Shown here piece after piece: positions 50,827-63,200 of a DNA stretch of 64,000 bases. The DNA is taken from positions 39,416 to 103,415 of the forward strand of contig JABANP010000161.1 in NCBI GenBank assembly GCA_013115135.1, read 5' to 3'. The translations under genes were made by a program, and so were the position numbers. This DNA comes from Perkinsus olseni. Its lineage: Eukaryota; Perkinsozoa; Perkinsida; Perkinsidae. The notes below the pieces were generated by a model. The model had not been told where the DNA came from and did no database searches. It saw only the letters and a program-made list of their open reading frames with translations. Within the stretch, counting starts at the first letter, position 1, and each line of letters begins with the position of its first letter.

Positions 50827-53800
50827 ATGATCGTGTCATTTTCAGGCAGCACGAACCCTTTAGAGGTGAACAAGATGTTGTCGTTGGTTCGGCCGTACTT
50901 TTCGGGAAGAACGGGGAAGAAGAGCTCATGGAGATACGCCATGGTGAGTTGATAGGAGTGGGCTGTGCCGAGAATTGAACTCGGGACCTCTCGCCGTCTT
51001 AGCGACATTCTGACCCGTAGACCATAAGTAAGCTTTTTTTGACCGAAAAAGAGGCCGAAAAAAAGCGAAGATAGGATTGAAATAGAGCTTTTTCAGCTCT
51101 ATTTCAATACACAAAAAAGTTCGAAAAACGGTCTTTTGTTCGCTAGAAAACCTAACTTTTGAGCGTAGACCACGAGAGTAGACCACCGTAGACCACCAAG
51201 GTAAGCTTTTCTCTCTGATCGCTGCTTGTTTCGGTGATATTCGTACATATTGAAATAGAGCAGGAATAGAATAGCACTACGGGCCCGCTACCATGTACGT
51301 AGCTAACGATGACAGCTTTTATTACAACCCTAACGTGCAACCGTGACGCCGTGACGCCGTGACGGTGGCACGTGTAAAGGTGTGGCGTATTCGATCTCGC
51401 TCGCCCAAAAATGCGCAGTACTCTAGCTGAGTGCTTTGTCAATGCCTTGGGGACTCTGATACGTCTCGTCAACCTGAGCTGCTCTGGATTTCGGTCCGTT
51501 CTGGCTCAGCAGGGCGCTCACGATGGCCATAAACTCATCTCCGCCGGTGTTTAATGCCCGACTGAGAAAGACCTTCGTAACCTAGCGGGCCGTTGGACCA
51601 CGGAGATTCTCCGTCGGGGAACCGTTTGTAGACGGCTAGATGTCTTTGAGAATACCGTTGAAGCATTTGAACAGCCTCCTTCCCACGGGCTACAGATTCG
51701 AGTGTCAATCATTCGGGGCAATCGCCCCGCGGTGCGCGGAGAAGCCCTCTGAAATTTTTCCATAACGCAGAAGAATTGTGGCAGAGCTGGGAGCTGACTC
51801 ATAACATATGACATGGGTGAGAAAGACGGATTTCCTGCTCCGAAAAGCAGTGTGTTGAACCTCGCGATAAGATGAGAGTATCAAATCAATAGATACAGGA
51901 GTTCTAAGTACTCAGCATGATATGCCGGCTGCCAGCCAGGCGGTAGAGGCTGGGAGGTGGAGCAACTTGAACGGCCGAGACTCGTAGTGTATCCCAGCCC
52001 GCGTGTTATAACACTTCCTCGTCCGGGAAGAGACGGAAAAACTCTATTTCAATCACCCATAAGATGAGTGTTTCAACAAGAGCTGGCTTCTCAACTTATT
52101 TTTTTTATTTTTTTTCGCGCCTCCGGCGCGAATATCACACTATATCGCGCAGCCCTCGCGCCGTCTGAGCGAGAATCATACCACTAGACCACACAGCCGA
52201 TGTATATGTTATTAATCTTGGTTCCCCAAGCCGGTGTTTAGGTGCTCACTCTGCTCTCCCTGTGCAATGTTGGACTTTCCTATTTGGTCAACGACATCAC
52301 CGCTCGCTATTGGAACTGCATTCAAGCCAAAGACTTTGAAAACTTCCTCCTCAACATCTTCAATTTTGTAAGAAGTCTACTCGCAAAACTCTCCACCTAC
52401 TGCCTCTCATCACCGCAGATCTTCTGCGTCCTCGGAGACATCCTCCTCTCGGCCTATGGAATGTACCTCCGCTCGATGTTCCTCTTGGAGTGGCGAGCTC
52501 ATCACACAGCGAGGCTGCAGAAGATGTGGTTGAAGGACGCGGCGTGAGGGCTCAGCCTTCCTCGGCGAAGGTCTTCTCATTCGGATTTCCTTCAGTCACT
52601 ATCGCATGCAACTGGTCGGTCTGGAGGGCTCCACGACGAGGACGACGACCTTGGACAATCCTGATCAGCGGATAGCGAACGATGTGAGTTCAAGTGATTT
52701 TTATGGCGTTTCGGACTTGGATTTCTTTCAGGTTAATGTTTTTACTGATGCCAGCTGGGCTCTCGTGTCGGGCATGATGCTCTCTGGAGGGACTCTAGGT
52801 GGGTAGTCAGCAGCCCACACAGTAATGAAGACGCCTCTCTCTCAGTTGTCTTCTTACCGTTGTTGTTTCGATTGTCTCCTATCGACGCGTTCGGCGTTCA
52901 CGGCCTTCGACTCCCGGGATGGCTGCTGTAAGCACGAGCTGGTTTTCCCCGCCAGCAGCAGTGACGGCTACTGAGGACATCTCGCTGTTGCAGATACACG
53001 TCCCTGATATACTGCCTTCTGGGCTCCCTGGGTACCCACTTGGTCGGCCAGCGACTGATTGTGAGCATTAACGAGGAGGAGCTGCAACTCTGCTGATGCG
53101 TTGTGGGCAGGTCCTCGACTACGCAGCGCAGCGAGTCGAGGCGGACTTCCGATCGGATCTCATCAGAATCAGAGATCATGGAGAGGCCGTAGCGATGCTC
53201 CATGCGCAAGGTGGGCTGGAGCAGCTGTTGGAGGCGTGTAGGCTATGCATTGCAGGCCGAGAGCTGTCCAGACTAGAGAGGAGCTTCATGAACATCAAGC
53301 GCATAACGTAGGGACTATTGAGCCGCGGAGGTTCGATCCTCACAGCCGGTATTTTTCAGATACGAATCCATGTTCGTGACGAAGCGGTTGAAGCTGTTCG
53401 ACTCGTTCTTTGAGTATACCGGCAACATCTTTCCTCTCTTTGTACGTCCTGGACTTCGGGTTGTCGCATTTCAGCTCGATGGTCGGTCGATCGGTAAGTT
53501 GTTAGGTTCTGTCGGGAGCGTACTTCTCCAGTGAGATTACCCTTGGCCACTTGAACCAGACAGTGCACGCCCTACGCTACGTTCTAGAGGCTCTCAGATG
53601 GTTCGTGCAATCTTACGGTGAGAACGGGTTAGCGGGCCACGGCGAGAGGCTCGTTGTTCTGGCTATGGATGATACAATAATAGTGAGTTGATGATCGAAG
53701 TGATGATCTTGGAATTCCGTCAACAACGCTCACGTTATGCTGCGCTTAGAGCATAGAGTATAACCTAACCTAAGCTTAACATGACATAATAATATTAGCT

Positions 53801-55949
53801 CAGCTGTCCCATAGAGATCTGCACGCAAGCGCACTTGTGACACCTCCGGGGTTTCGCGCGGCTTTCTGCACAAGAGAAATGGTGTACTTCTCGGCAGAAG
53901 GGAACCGAGAGGAGTTGGTCAGGTATCATCATCAAGTGGAGAGCGGCAGGCAATCGTCTCTACGAATTCGAGTCCGCCCTGAATCTGCTATCGAAGTCGA
54001 GGAGTGGTTTGAAGGCAGTTCCTGGTAAGCTCGTGGGGCCAGACCGAGCACTTGATTCGAACTTGGCCGCAGCTGAAAGGACGCTCTATTCAGCAACTGC
54101 TGGTTGCTCACCTTGCTGCCGCATGATGAGCTTCGGTGGTTAGCTCATCATGTCTGCCGATGCCTGACCGGCTGTCTCAACGAAGATATCTGTTCCACTG
54201 GGAGCCCACAGTACGGTGCGCTGTGATGCCCTCAGCATCGGTCTCTGTGTAACAAAGGCAGAATTTTCAATACATTCTGAATAGGCTATAAGCATACCTT
54301 TCAGAATATTCAGAACACTACCTTCGCCCAGCTCCATCGGCTGGCGTGTTCGTTCCCTTTCACGCTACTGACAGGCTGCCCATTGGTCGGTCGTCAGGTG
54401 ATGACGATAAACTCTCGCTCGAGTCCTGTGACATCTACACCCCTACGGAAGCCAAGGGTCTCTTCTTCCTACCCGGGAAGGGAGAGGACGATCTGGCCCT
54501 CCTCACCAAAGTGAACTTGAAGATCGGCAGAGGAGAATGGGCGCTGCTTAGCGGGCCTGAAGGCAGCGGCAAGACGAGTCTCCTTAGAGCGCTCGCCGGG
54601 GTTTGGCCGTAAGTGAACGCTTGGCTTGGTATCTTTGATCGACCCGGTGCTTTCGCGGGATGAAAGATTCCTTGCAGATTTGTCAGCCCGAAGTCTCGTC
54701 TGAGCATGCCGCCTGGAGACAGGTCCTTGTTCCTGCCCTCTAGGAAAGCTCCGTTGAGAGATGGTAAGAATGCAAGATTCCCTCTGCTGTACATAGCAGG
54801 CCAATGCAGGTTCCCTTCGAGAGGCTGTCTGCTATCCTGAGGATATCTCGACATACTCTGATCGGCAGATCGAATGTGTTCTTCACTTAGTCGGGCTAAC
54901 TCACGTAATGCTGATTGACCGCGAGTTGAGAGAAGAGGAAATTCTGGGAATCTCTGGGGGTGTTCAGCTGACCTCTCTTGAATTCAGGGAGCGCTCCCGG
55001 CGTTGAATTTAACGTGTAAAGGACAATTCTGGGAGCACCCAGTCTAGACTAATAAGTTGATAGTTGCAATAGTATCATGTGTGGTGCTACGTTGGATTCA
55101 GTGTAATCGATTAGTGGCTACATAAGCTGTAGCCGGAGAGAGTATAGTAAATTATTCAGAGCCGGGAATCGATCTTGGGATTTTTCGGATCGCAAGCATG
55201 CACGTTAACCGTGCGACCAAATGGCTTGAGTGGAACGTTCTTTCTGGCTTAGACTTCGCGCTCCTCTGTGCTGCTCGTTAATCAGTGTTAGATGCCAATT
55301 GGCCCACTGTCTCCTGTTTCAACCTCGGCCTTATGATATGCATACTGTCACCGTTTCCTTTTGGCTATTCACAGCCCTCTGCGAAGTAGCCGCCAACTTG
55401 GCGGAATCCCTCTATGCGTGATCTCACGTTCTGTCCTCCTTCAGCTTCTCTCTACGAGCTTCGCTCCGCCCACGCCTCTGGAGATACCGTTATTCGGGTC
55501 TTCGGTTACCAAGTTGCCAAATACCGCACTACTCCCTCCACATCCTTTGGACCGTCGTGAGCACTGGTCGATGATTCTCTCTGCTGGCGAGGCCCAGCGA
55601 CTTGAGATGGCTCATGCGCTCCTCAGTAAGCCCGAGTGGCTCTTCCTAGACGAAAGTAGGCTGGCGAAGTTGATTGTAGCGGCACTGAGTTGATGGCGCA
55701 GGCACGAGCAACTTAGCTGCTGACCAGCACGCTCAGCTCTACAAGATTCTGCGGAAGAATTTGCCGCCGACGACGGGAGTCCTGTCGGTCAGCCACAACA
55801 CGGAGAAGCTCGCAGAAGTTCACGATGTGCATTACGTTGTTGAGAGAGGTAAGCTCCTGCGGCGGTCAGTCTGCCGTTCTTGCACTGCAAGACTTGCAGT
55901 CTGTTTCGCGGCATTGATTTCAGGGAATCTAGTTAAGAGCGAAGAGTAA
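50827..55949 (+). CDS. ABC transporter of the SbmA/YddA/ABCD (ABC_membrane_2) type, about 17 exons
   Basis: Resolved exons: 50827-50943, 52242-52543, 52596-52683, 52732-52798, 52846-52927, 52994-53060, 53111-53307, 53360-53441, 53506 on, about 54365-54608, 54678-54763, 54810-about 55000, about 55440-55655, 55702-55848, 55924-55949. The membrane part has LEWRAHHTARLQKMWLKDAA-HYRMQL, LDNPDQRIANDV (family signature), QRVEADFRSDLIRIRDHGEA and AYFSSEITLGHLNQTV. The nucleotide-binding part has Walker A GPEGSGKTSLLRALAG, GSLREAVCYPED, signature LSAGEAQRLEMAHALLSKP, Walker B WLFLDES, and VSHN (H-loop). One such half transporter normally dimerises; relatives import peptides, cobalamin or fatty acyl-CoA. 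Intron 1 is 1298 nt, far longer than the usual 46-75 nt, and holds decayed tRNA-like sequences. Junctions at 53640-54365 and 55000-55440 are unresolved, so a break there cannot be excluded. The start ATG is tentative. Confidence 0.8.
50961..51030 (-). pseudogene. tRNA-Pro-like sequence lacking the 5' acceptor strand, in ABC intron 1
   Basis: On the minus strand, TGGTCTACGGGTCAGAATGT, a TCGC/GCGA anticodon-like arm, GGTCCCGAGTTCAATTCTCG and GCACAGCC follow each other as in a proline-type tRNA. The 3' strand CACAGCC expects GGCTGTG at the 5' end, but CTTA and unrelated bases stand there. Confidence 0.5.
52157..52198 (-). pseudogene. tRNA-Pro 5' half, in ABC intron 1
   Basis: On the minus strand, GGCTGTGTGGTCTAGTGGTA followed by TGATTCTCGCTCAGACGGCG is the acceptor 5' strand, D arm and part of the anticodon arm of a proline-type tRNA. 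No T arm follows. Its GGCTGTG would pair with the orphan CACAGCC at 50961, about 1.2 kb downstream on the same strand. Confidence 0.5.
55160..55225 (-). pseudogene. Decayed tRNA-like sequence (Arg-like) in the ABC gene
   Basis: On the minus strand, TTTGGTCGCACGGTTAACGT, a GATCCG-containing arm and AAGATCGATTCCCGGCTC resemble a protist Arg tRNA, but the anticodon stem does not form. It lies in an unresolved intron of the ABC transporter gene. Confidence 0.4.
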
Positions 55950-56082
55950 GGAGTTTACTGCGTGAGCCTGTATTGGATGGCCATATCATGATTTGCCTTG
56001 TGTGCTAGCTTTTGACGTCGTCAACCGAGGGCTGTTGTGCACAGTATGGGGGCACGGCCACCCGACGGGTGAACAGACTGGC

Positions 56083-56215
56083 TGATTGAGAACACAACAC
56101 CCGAGTTTAGCGGCTAAACTTTAGCCATCTAGAAACCAATCTTCTCTCTGCTGTCTTCTTGTCATCCGCTACTTAGATCAGCATGAGCGTAGCTTCTTAT
56201 CGGAGCAAGATAGGA
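56083..56215. repeat. Dispersed repeat copy (see 41674)
   Basis: GATTGAGAACACAACACCCG with CCAATCTTCTCTCTGCTGTC and TTCTTGTCATCCGCTACTTA matches the repeat in protease intron 1. A (GAT)n microsatellite (56257-56289) follows closely. Confidence 0.65.
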
Positions 56216-56256
56216 TCAGCAATATAAATATTACAGAGGGCAACCTAGTGATTTCC

Positions 56257-56289
<33 letters not shown>
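56257..56289. repeat. (GAT)n microsatellite, about 11 repeats
   Basis: An uninterrupted run of GAT repeats. No coding context is seen; 56300-58190 contains no gene that I can support. Confidence 0.95.
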
Positions 56290-58189
56290 CCTGTTCTAGC
56301 TGAGTTACGATCGCTCATTTCTAATCTTCAAATTCTAAAGTGGTAATTGACGCACGGCAATTACAATGACTGCTGCTGTGGAGGAGCGTGGACCACCTTC
56401 CAGATGCCTTCTTAATTCCTCTATGCTACGTCGACGTGAGCGGTTCTGCGATATTATAGCGGCCGCAAAATTTCTGCGTAACTTGCCCGTTGCCTTTCCG
56501 AATGGGATTCAGCCCTCCCACCCTCAACCTAAACCGCGTCATCGTTGCTCTGCCAAAAATGGACCCAAGCTGGACGGGTCCAGTGCTAGGGTACATGCGT
56601 GTTCGCACGGCCAGCACTCGGTGCTATTCTTCGCAGTTGATATCCTTAATTGGTAGTCTTAGACATGTGCCCACGCCTAAGGCGTGACGCCTTAATTTAA
56701 GGACTAGTATCGCTCATGTGGATTGTGTTAGAGGGCGAGCGATAGTTAATTAAGATGTATGATGATCTGTGTTCGAGTTGATCGCTGTTCTCCATGCCCT
56801 TGCGCGATTGCCCTGTTTTTAGTAAGTGTTATTATTTTGGGTCAAATTGACCAAGTCAACCCGATTGACCCGGTCAATCGGCTCGTTTTGTTAAAGTGTT
56901 ACATCACACTATTCTTGTACCTTTTCAACACAGTTCAACTTCGTTCCAAGTGGCATTGAGCTGTCAGAAGGATCCTCAGTCGTCATATCGTGCCCTCCGG
57001 TGAAAGGGTTCTCCCCCTCGGAAAAAGACCCCCCGAGGATGACGAAGTGCGAGGTGGGGCGAGGTGACATCCGCGGTGCGATTCAGAACTTCACCATGCA
57101 CGTGTGCACCTTAGAAGTAACAGTGTAATTCCAAAATTCACAATCCTGCTTATCTTGAGCCTGCGAAGCTTCTCTAGTCGGTTATTGACAGCTTTCGAGA
57201 CACGCTTCGCCACATCGCATCAGTCAACTGGGAGTATTGGGTGAGACTGTGGTGTAAATCAGCCCGAGACCCGAAGACCAGCAGACATCGCCAGGATGTC
57301 CAACACGCCTCGGGCCAGCGGCCAGTACAACACCGCAGTCACCTTGCCTGGCACGCAAGCACACAGGCAATGTCTCTCAGATAACTAACCGAGGGTAAAA
57401 GAAAAATTACCTCGGAACCGGCCCGGAAGACCTTCTCACGCCGGGTTCCGCTCCTTGCAACCACGAACGCAACATGTCTTTGCTACCACTTTGGTCGATT
57501 ACGGGCGCGCGCGAACAGCTCGCGCACGAACGATGCTTGCTACGCTTGCTTGAACTTGCTCCAGGCAAAGCCCGGATCTTCACGTTAGCAGTACCACATA
57601 GTGGGTGACACCTGTATGAATTAGCGGCCTTGCAGGCCGGGCCAATGTAGAACAACGAGTGCTAGAAGCGGGCATTCGAACTGAACTCATCACCGTTAAG
57701 ATCTCCAGTTCACTTGGTTAGCGGAATTACGAATATATACCGCAGCCGAAGGTTTCGCAGGTCTCTGAGACCCAACGTGATAAGTTGACGAATCGTCAAT
57801 GACGATGAGTGACGGCCATAGCTCGGCCCGAGCAAAAAACAAGAAGAAAGTGACTGATCGCAGCCAGGGACACCGGCCGCACAGTCGTGGCCGCCAGCGA
57901 TCAGCCGGAGGATAGCGCTGAACATTGATGAGTGATGATAGGAACCATGCGGGTGGGATAATGAGGACTCCTCATTGGGGACTGTCCACCCGAGGGTATC
58001 ACCAAAGGATAAGGAAAAGAAGAAATACTTTTCGCCAGGGGCGAGAAGCCCCAGATGAAGCGAATGGCGCAAAAGCCAGAGAGGGATTCAAGAAACCTCA
58101 CCCTGGCTGCCTACTATCACGCCGGCACTTGAACGCCGTGTTGAGCGAAAAAGTTGTTTCCGACCATGAGAGCGTCATTGTTGACGAAG

Positions 58190-58570
58190 TCACGTGAACT
58201 TTGTCTGGAGAATGTGGATGGCGTGCTGCACCGTGTTCTGCGCATTAAGGGCTCCACCTAGTATACTTCGAGGAGGTGCAAAGGAGATGGGATCTGAGTT
58301 AGCATCTATGAGCCGTTTCACCATCCCTCAATGTTCATTGATAATAGTATGGCCGCAATGCCAGAGACAACCGGAGTCGCGGCTGACGTACCGTAGAAGT
58401 ACCTCTCAGTACCGTTCTCCCACCGGTCGGTGAAGATACCCACACCATAAGCCGCGACGTCGACCCTTTCGCCCCAATTCGAAAAAGCCAGCGAGCGTGT
58501 TCTCAGTCCTGTCATCACTCAGAGCGGCGACGCACGTACTGCGTGGACCACCAAACCAACAGGGGGTAGA
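58190..58570 (-). pseudogene. Subtilisin-like serine protease (S8) C-terminal fragment, frameshifted
   Basis: The minus strand holds three collinear pieces of a subtilase in different frames: CVAALSDDRTENTLAG; LAFSNWGERVDVAAYGVG with GTSAATPVVSGIAAILLSMN (the catalytic-Ser motif); and VKRLIDANSDPISFAPPRSI, ending LGGALNAQNTVQHAIHILQ and TGA at 58190. The first shift coincides with a run of five T (minus strand, near 58488); the second is near 58333. The catalytic Asp and His parts are absent and no upstream exon is found, so it is a truncated copy. The shifts may be decay or sequence errors. Confidence 0.75.
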
Positions 58571-58649
58571 CGTAGCGTTATTTCGTCCTCATTGATGGTC
58601 TCCTATATTTCAAGGGGAAAAATATTGGCTCGCCTGAACATCGACTGCG

Positions 58650-59963
58650 ACTAGTGGTACCTTTTCCTTTGCAGCAACGTATATTATATGCCTTCCATGG
58701 TAGCCAACTTGCCGGTCATCCAGGTCGAAGAAATGCATATGAGGCTATTAAAAGTAAGTATTTCTGATGGGGTCTATCTACATCAGTTAAGAAGTATGTA
58801 ACCTCCTGTCTACCGTGCTGGCGGCGGAAGGCAGTGGCGGCCCCTTATATGGTTATATATGAGACTGAATGTACTTCAGTATCCTTGGCAGTTTACTTCG
58901 GTCGATCTTGTCACAGATCTTCCTGTTTCACGTCTTGGGAAACAGGCACATATTGGTGATATTATGTAACTTTTCCCACTATATGATAACATGCCCTCTC
59001 CTTGAAGGAAAGTTAAGTTGTGGTTGTGGAAAAATCTCATAGCGATCCATGGTGTGCCTTATCGCCTTCATAGTGATCGTGGAGGCGAATTTACTTCTGG
59101 CATAAGTAAAGCCTTCTATGATTTGTTCAAGTTATCGGTTACCTTCTCTACAAGTTATCGGCCGCAAGGGAATGCAGCCAATGAACGAAGCCATCAAAGC
59201 TTGCTGCATGATCTGGTTATACTTATTAAAGAAGGGTTGTGCGCTGAAGATGACTGGGAGCTGGCTCTCTGGCTAGTGTGACGTTTTTCGCATAATGTGA
59301 GAACTCTACCAAATATATCGTTATGTCCTTATGAACTTATTCATGGAAGGCGTCCAAGACTACCATTTGAACCAGCGATTGTGGATCAACCGCTTCAACC
59401 TCAGGAGTTGAAAACTACTGATTACGATACCTATGCTGGGAAACTGAAGAAGGTTATGCGTGAAGGCTTCGCTTTGATGCGTGATGTTACTTTAGATGAT
59501 AGGTTGGAAGCAAAAGTGCGATATGATGATGCACGTGAAGAGGCTCCTTCGTTCAGCATTGGTGATAAAGTATTGGTTCGCCGCTTCACTAATACTCGTT
59601 TGGGTTATCGCTGGTCTAAAACCACTTGGAGTGCAACAAGTCACTGCCAATGGTTCTCTCTATCCTGTGGATCGAGCAGATCGGATCTGCCAGATCCGAA
59701 AGCAAAGGGTTACTGTTCCTGTTAATGTTGATCATGTGTTACCAGTTGATGATATCCAGTTTAGGGTGGATACTGTTAACGATGCAGTGCCCACTCGTGT
59801 TGACGATAGAGTGATTACCACCAATAGCGATGCTGATGATGAGCAACCATTATCCCGCAGTAGGGAGATTGAGGCGATTTATTCATTCTCTTCTTTTTAT
59901 CTAAAGCGGGCCCTATGTATATTGCTGATGTACAATCTCATATGCGCCGTGAGTTCGGTATGA
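58650..59963 (+). pseudogene. Ty3/gypsy integrase remnant
   Basis: The order is as in a gypsy pol 3' end. First the H2C2 zinc finger (FHGSQLAGHPGRRNAYEAIK ... VKKYVTSCLPCWRRK, about 58690-58835). Then the integrase core, with QYPWQFTSVDLVTDLPVS (about 58875), HSDRGGEFTSG, SYRPQGNAANERSHQSLLHD (59018-59281) and NISLCPYELIHGRRPRLPFE (59297 on). Then a chromo-like C-terminal region (LPVDDIQFRVDTVND). Stops and frameshifts separate these parts. Reverse transcriptase, gag and a 5' LTR are missing, so the element is dead. Confidence 0.8.
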
Positions 59964-60105
59964 CTCGCGACGATTTTTAAAAGTTCTGGTGGTTTACGCG
60001 GGTTCATCCAAGCTTCTAAAGAATATAGCGTTGGATCCCTACGATGCAATCATTGCTGTGACTAGGAGTCTTTGAAGTATGATCCGAGTCATCGGCGGGG
60101 GAGAA

Positions 60106-60275
60106 TGTGACGAGATTGTGTTAACGTCTATTTGAGTATTCTGTCTCCAGTATCTTAGCGCAAGCTAGTACTGGTCTGAGTTACTGTTCTTTCATAGAAG
60201 TAAAGGGTTAAGTTAAGCCTTTAACAACTCTGTGAGTTGAGTTGTAGTGGTATCAACAACATTCACTACAACCGT
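60106..60275 (+). repeat. Probable 3' LTR of the gypsy remnant
   Basis: A purine-rich tract (GGCGGGGGAGAA, 60094-60105) is followed by TGTGACGAGATTGTGTTAAC, the expected polypurine tract plus LTR start with TG. The 3' limit is uncertain (about 60250-60280); the short direct sequence TTAAGTTAAGCC lies inside. No matching 5' LTR is present in the window. Confidence 0.5.
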
Positions 60276-63200
60276 GTGTATTGCATACTTTTTGGGGTTG
60301 AGGGATGATGCTGCCACTGATTACTGCCACTGCGTGCATTGGTCGAAGTATGGGCGATACGCACCAGGCGATGTTATGCCCCGGGAATAGGCGTTGCGTT
60401 GCGTTGCGCCGTAGGTAGTACGGACGAAGAGCGGTGGAATCCTTCAATGTCGCGTTTATGGAACAGTTACTCCAGCTCTAATAAAGCCCTGTCAAACACT
60501 GACGCTAAAAGATGAGCAAAATGTCCTCCTAGGGAACCGACCCGGGAGTGTGTTGGAAGGGTTTTCTACAGACGACCCCCACAATCTGCTAGAAAATTGT
60601 GCCCCTGTATTATGAGTTCAATATTGCCTTTTCACCTCTGACAGCGGAACTAGCCGTGGGTCTCCCACCTCTGACAACGGCACTACCCGTGGGTCGTCCA
60701 CCTTGAATATTCGTACGTTTGGAATGTTCCCAATTCAATCACTTCAGTAATCACCGGCACACCGCGGCAACCGCAGGACAACCCCAAGGGAGCCCAACAA
60801 CTGAGGCACCACAGTGAAGTCAAGAAGGCGGTCAAGGTAAGCCACATTACATGGAATTACCATGTGGAGTCTCTCTAATTGTTTCACTCGATTGAACTTA
60901 GTGATCCGCGGCACCCGTAGATCAACCCCAAAAGAGCCAGCAACTACGGTACCACAGGGGAATCAAGAAAGAAGTTGAGCCCGATGAGAATAAAACTATA
61001 CGTGAAAATACAATTGACGTCCGGAATAAGGTATTTCATCACCTCAGTCATCGTCAAGCTGCGCCATCCCCAGTGACAAGGAAAAAGACCGCCAAGACTT
61101 CAAACTCAGCCTGCCACTGGGAATCGCCTCCGATATAGAACTTGGCCAGTGATAACAACTGCGAGGCCTATGGTAAGTAATAGGAAACATGGTTGGCAAT
61201 ATTATTCCCCCCTCCTCCCAGTGGGCGACCCTCTATCTTTGGATGATATGCCGACTGTTGATTGGTCACTTCTTCCCTCCGGTACGGGGTGATGGTGGTC
61301 CAACTTCTTCAAATGCGGGATGAAACGCCACCGTGATGTAGTGGATTGCAGAATGTATGAAGGTTAACCTGGTTGGTGAAAATCATGTACTTATGCTTTG
61401 CCTTCGGGTGACGGGATCGCAAAGAAGTAGCTCAAGTGAAGGGAGCTTGAGTGACTCAGAGTTGAGTCGGAGGCGGATACCCAGCTCATGAAGAACTCTG
61501 GAGAAGCAATTACGTGGTCTTACAGCTTGTCTGACCAAAGCCAACGACACGAACCGGAAAAAAGTATCAAACTGTGTAGGAACTTACGAAGGTAGAAGCC
61601 ACTCGTGACGACTTGAAACAGAAGTTGGCAACTTCAAGTTGCAGAGGTGTCGAGAGAAGAAGAGTCCTATCGATTGAAACGTCGGGAAGGAAGGCCCCGG
61701 TTAAAATGGTCCGCGGAGAAAAGAAGCTAGCATGATCGAAGTTACTCGGCAAGCAGGAAGGAAAATGATGGACCAAGGTCCACGGAGTTGAGTCAAAAGT
61801 CGGAGCGAGGTTGTGGAAGAAGTCTATGAAGGACGGGTTAAGGGAAGATTAAAATGCGAACGTATGCGCACTCTTTGGAGCGAGTTAAAGAACTATATGG
61901 GACAAGTTTCACACTCTGGGAGTATTCTCTGTCGACCGAGATGGAGTTTGGACCCGAAAATAGCCATGCTAGGAGGACAGGCCAAAAGTAAGTAACCGTA
62001 GTAGCTCGAGAATGCCTATCGACAGACTATGTAATGACTGGTATTATCCTTCAATGACTGTTCTTTGTTACGTCCGGCAGTACATTTTCTGAGACATGAT
62101 GGTTGTAGTTGACTCAACTAAGTTGAGAGTCCTCATCGCCTGATAATGTAGGTTAATGCACGAATCATTACTGATGACGTACTTCAGGTGCGCCACGCAC
62201 CGTGTGTGCTCAAATATGCACATATAACCATTTGTGAGACCGCAAATGAGAGGATAATAAGAGACGTGGAATGTTTGTTCCCCCAAAGCCACGAAACACC
62301 GGAAGCATGCGACCGTTCCAACACGAAATAATATCTGTATATCTCCTTCTGGTAGGTCTCCCGACCAGGCTCCCTGAGGAATCCTGACCACTGTTATGGA
62401 GTTGCGCCACTATTTGCAATCTGACTCCTTTACTCAGTACATATGGTAAATTCAAATGCAGATATTTTATTCCTTCCTGCGTAGTTTAGTTTAAGCAGGC
62501 TAGCTATATCGTACGTAATCAGGGTTCGAGTCCCCTGCATCAGGACGTTGAATAGCATTGGGTACATTTAATGCAATTCGGAATGACCGCTGTAACGACG
62601 GTATACGGATTCACGGTATCGTGTACTACATTAAACGCAGTGCGTAACGCCTAACGCCGGAAGCGAGCAACAGGATCCCGATGGAAGCGGGGCCAGCCAA
62701 GAGAACAATAATTGAGAAGGTCAGCCCAGGCTGCCTGCGCCGTTAAAACTACCTGAATTATCTTTGGCACGCACTCGGATGCGCATTATGAATTTAGTCT
62801 AAGGACTTGGAACTGCGTCTCAAAGATGATCGTCACAGAGTATTTCGAACAACGGAAAGATATACATGCTCGCATCAAGCAGAAAACACGACGCAGCAGG
62901 AACTAGAGGAGACTGGTCGAGGTATCTCGTTGATTTGAGGCACCGAGAAGAGGCTCCTAATCCACGACGCACGGCTGCTCTGAAGGTAGGACAAAGTCCG
63001 ATGGGCGTGATGATCCATGTCGTTCTGGTAGTCCCTGGTTTATGAAGTCGCACTAGATGGCGTCTGCGTTCCGCCGTTGGAAAGAATATTGGGTGGATGG
63101 AAAAATGGAAAATACAGAAATACGGGCAACAATGGAAAATATGAAAATTCATACGCGTTAATCTTGAATCCATCGGGTTTGCGATCGTGCAGTTGAAAGC

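Noticed and set aside
56366..56656. 96-codon frame after the GAT microsatellite
   Set aside because: No motif, overlapping frames on both strands, and no splice context.
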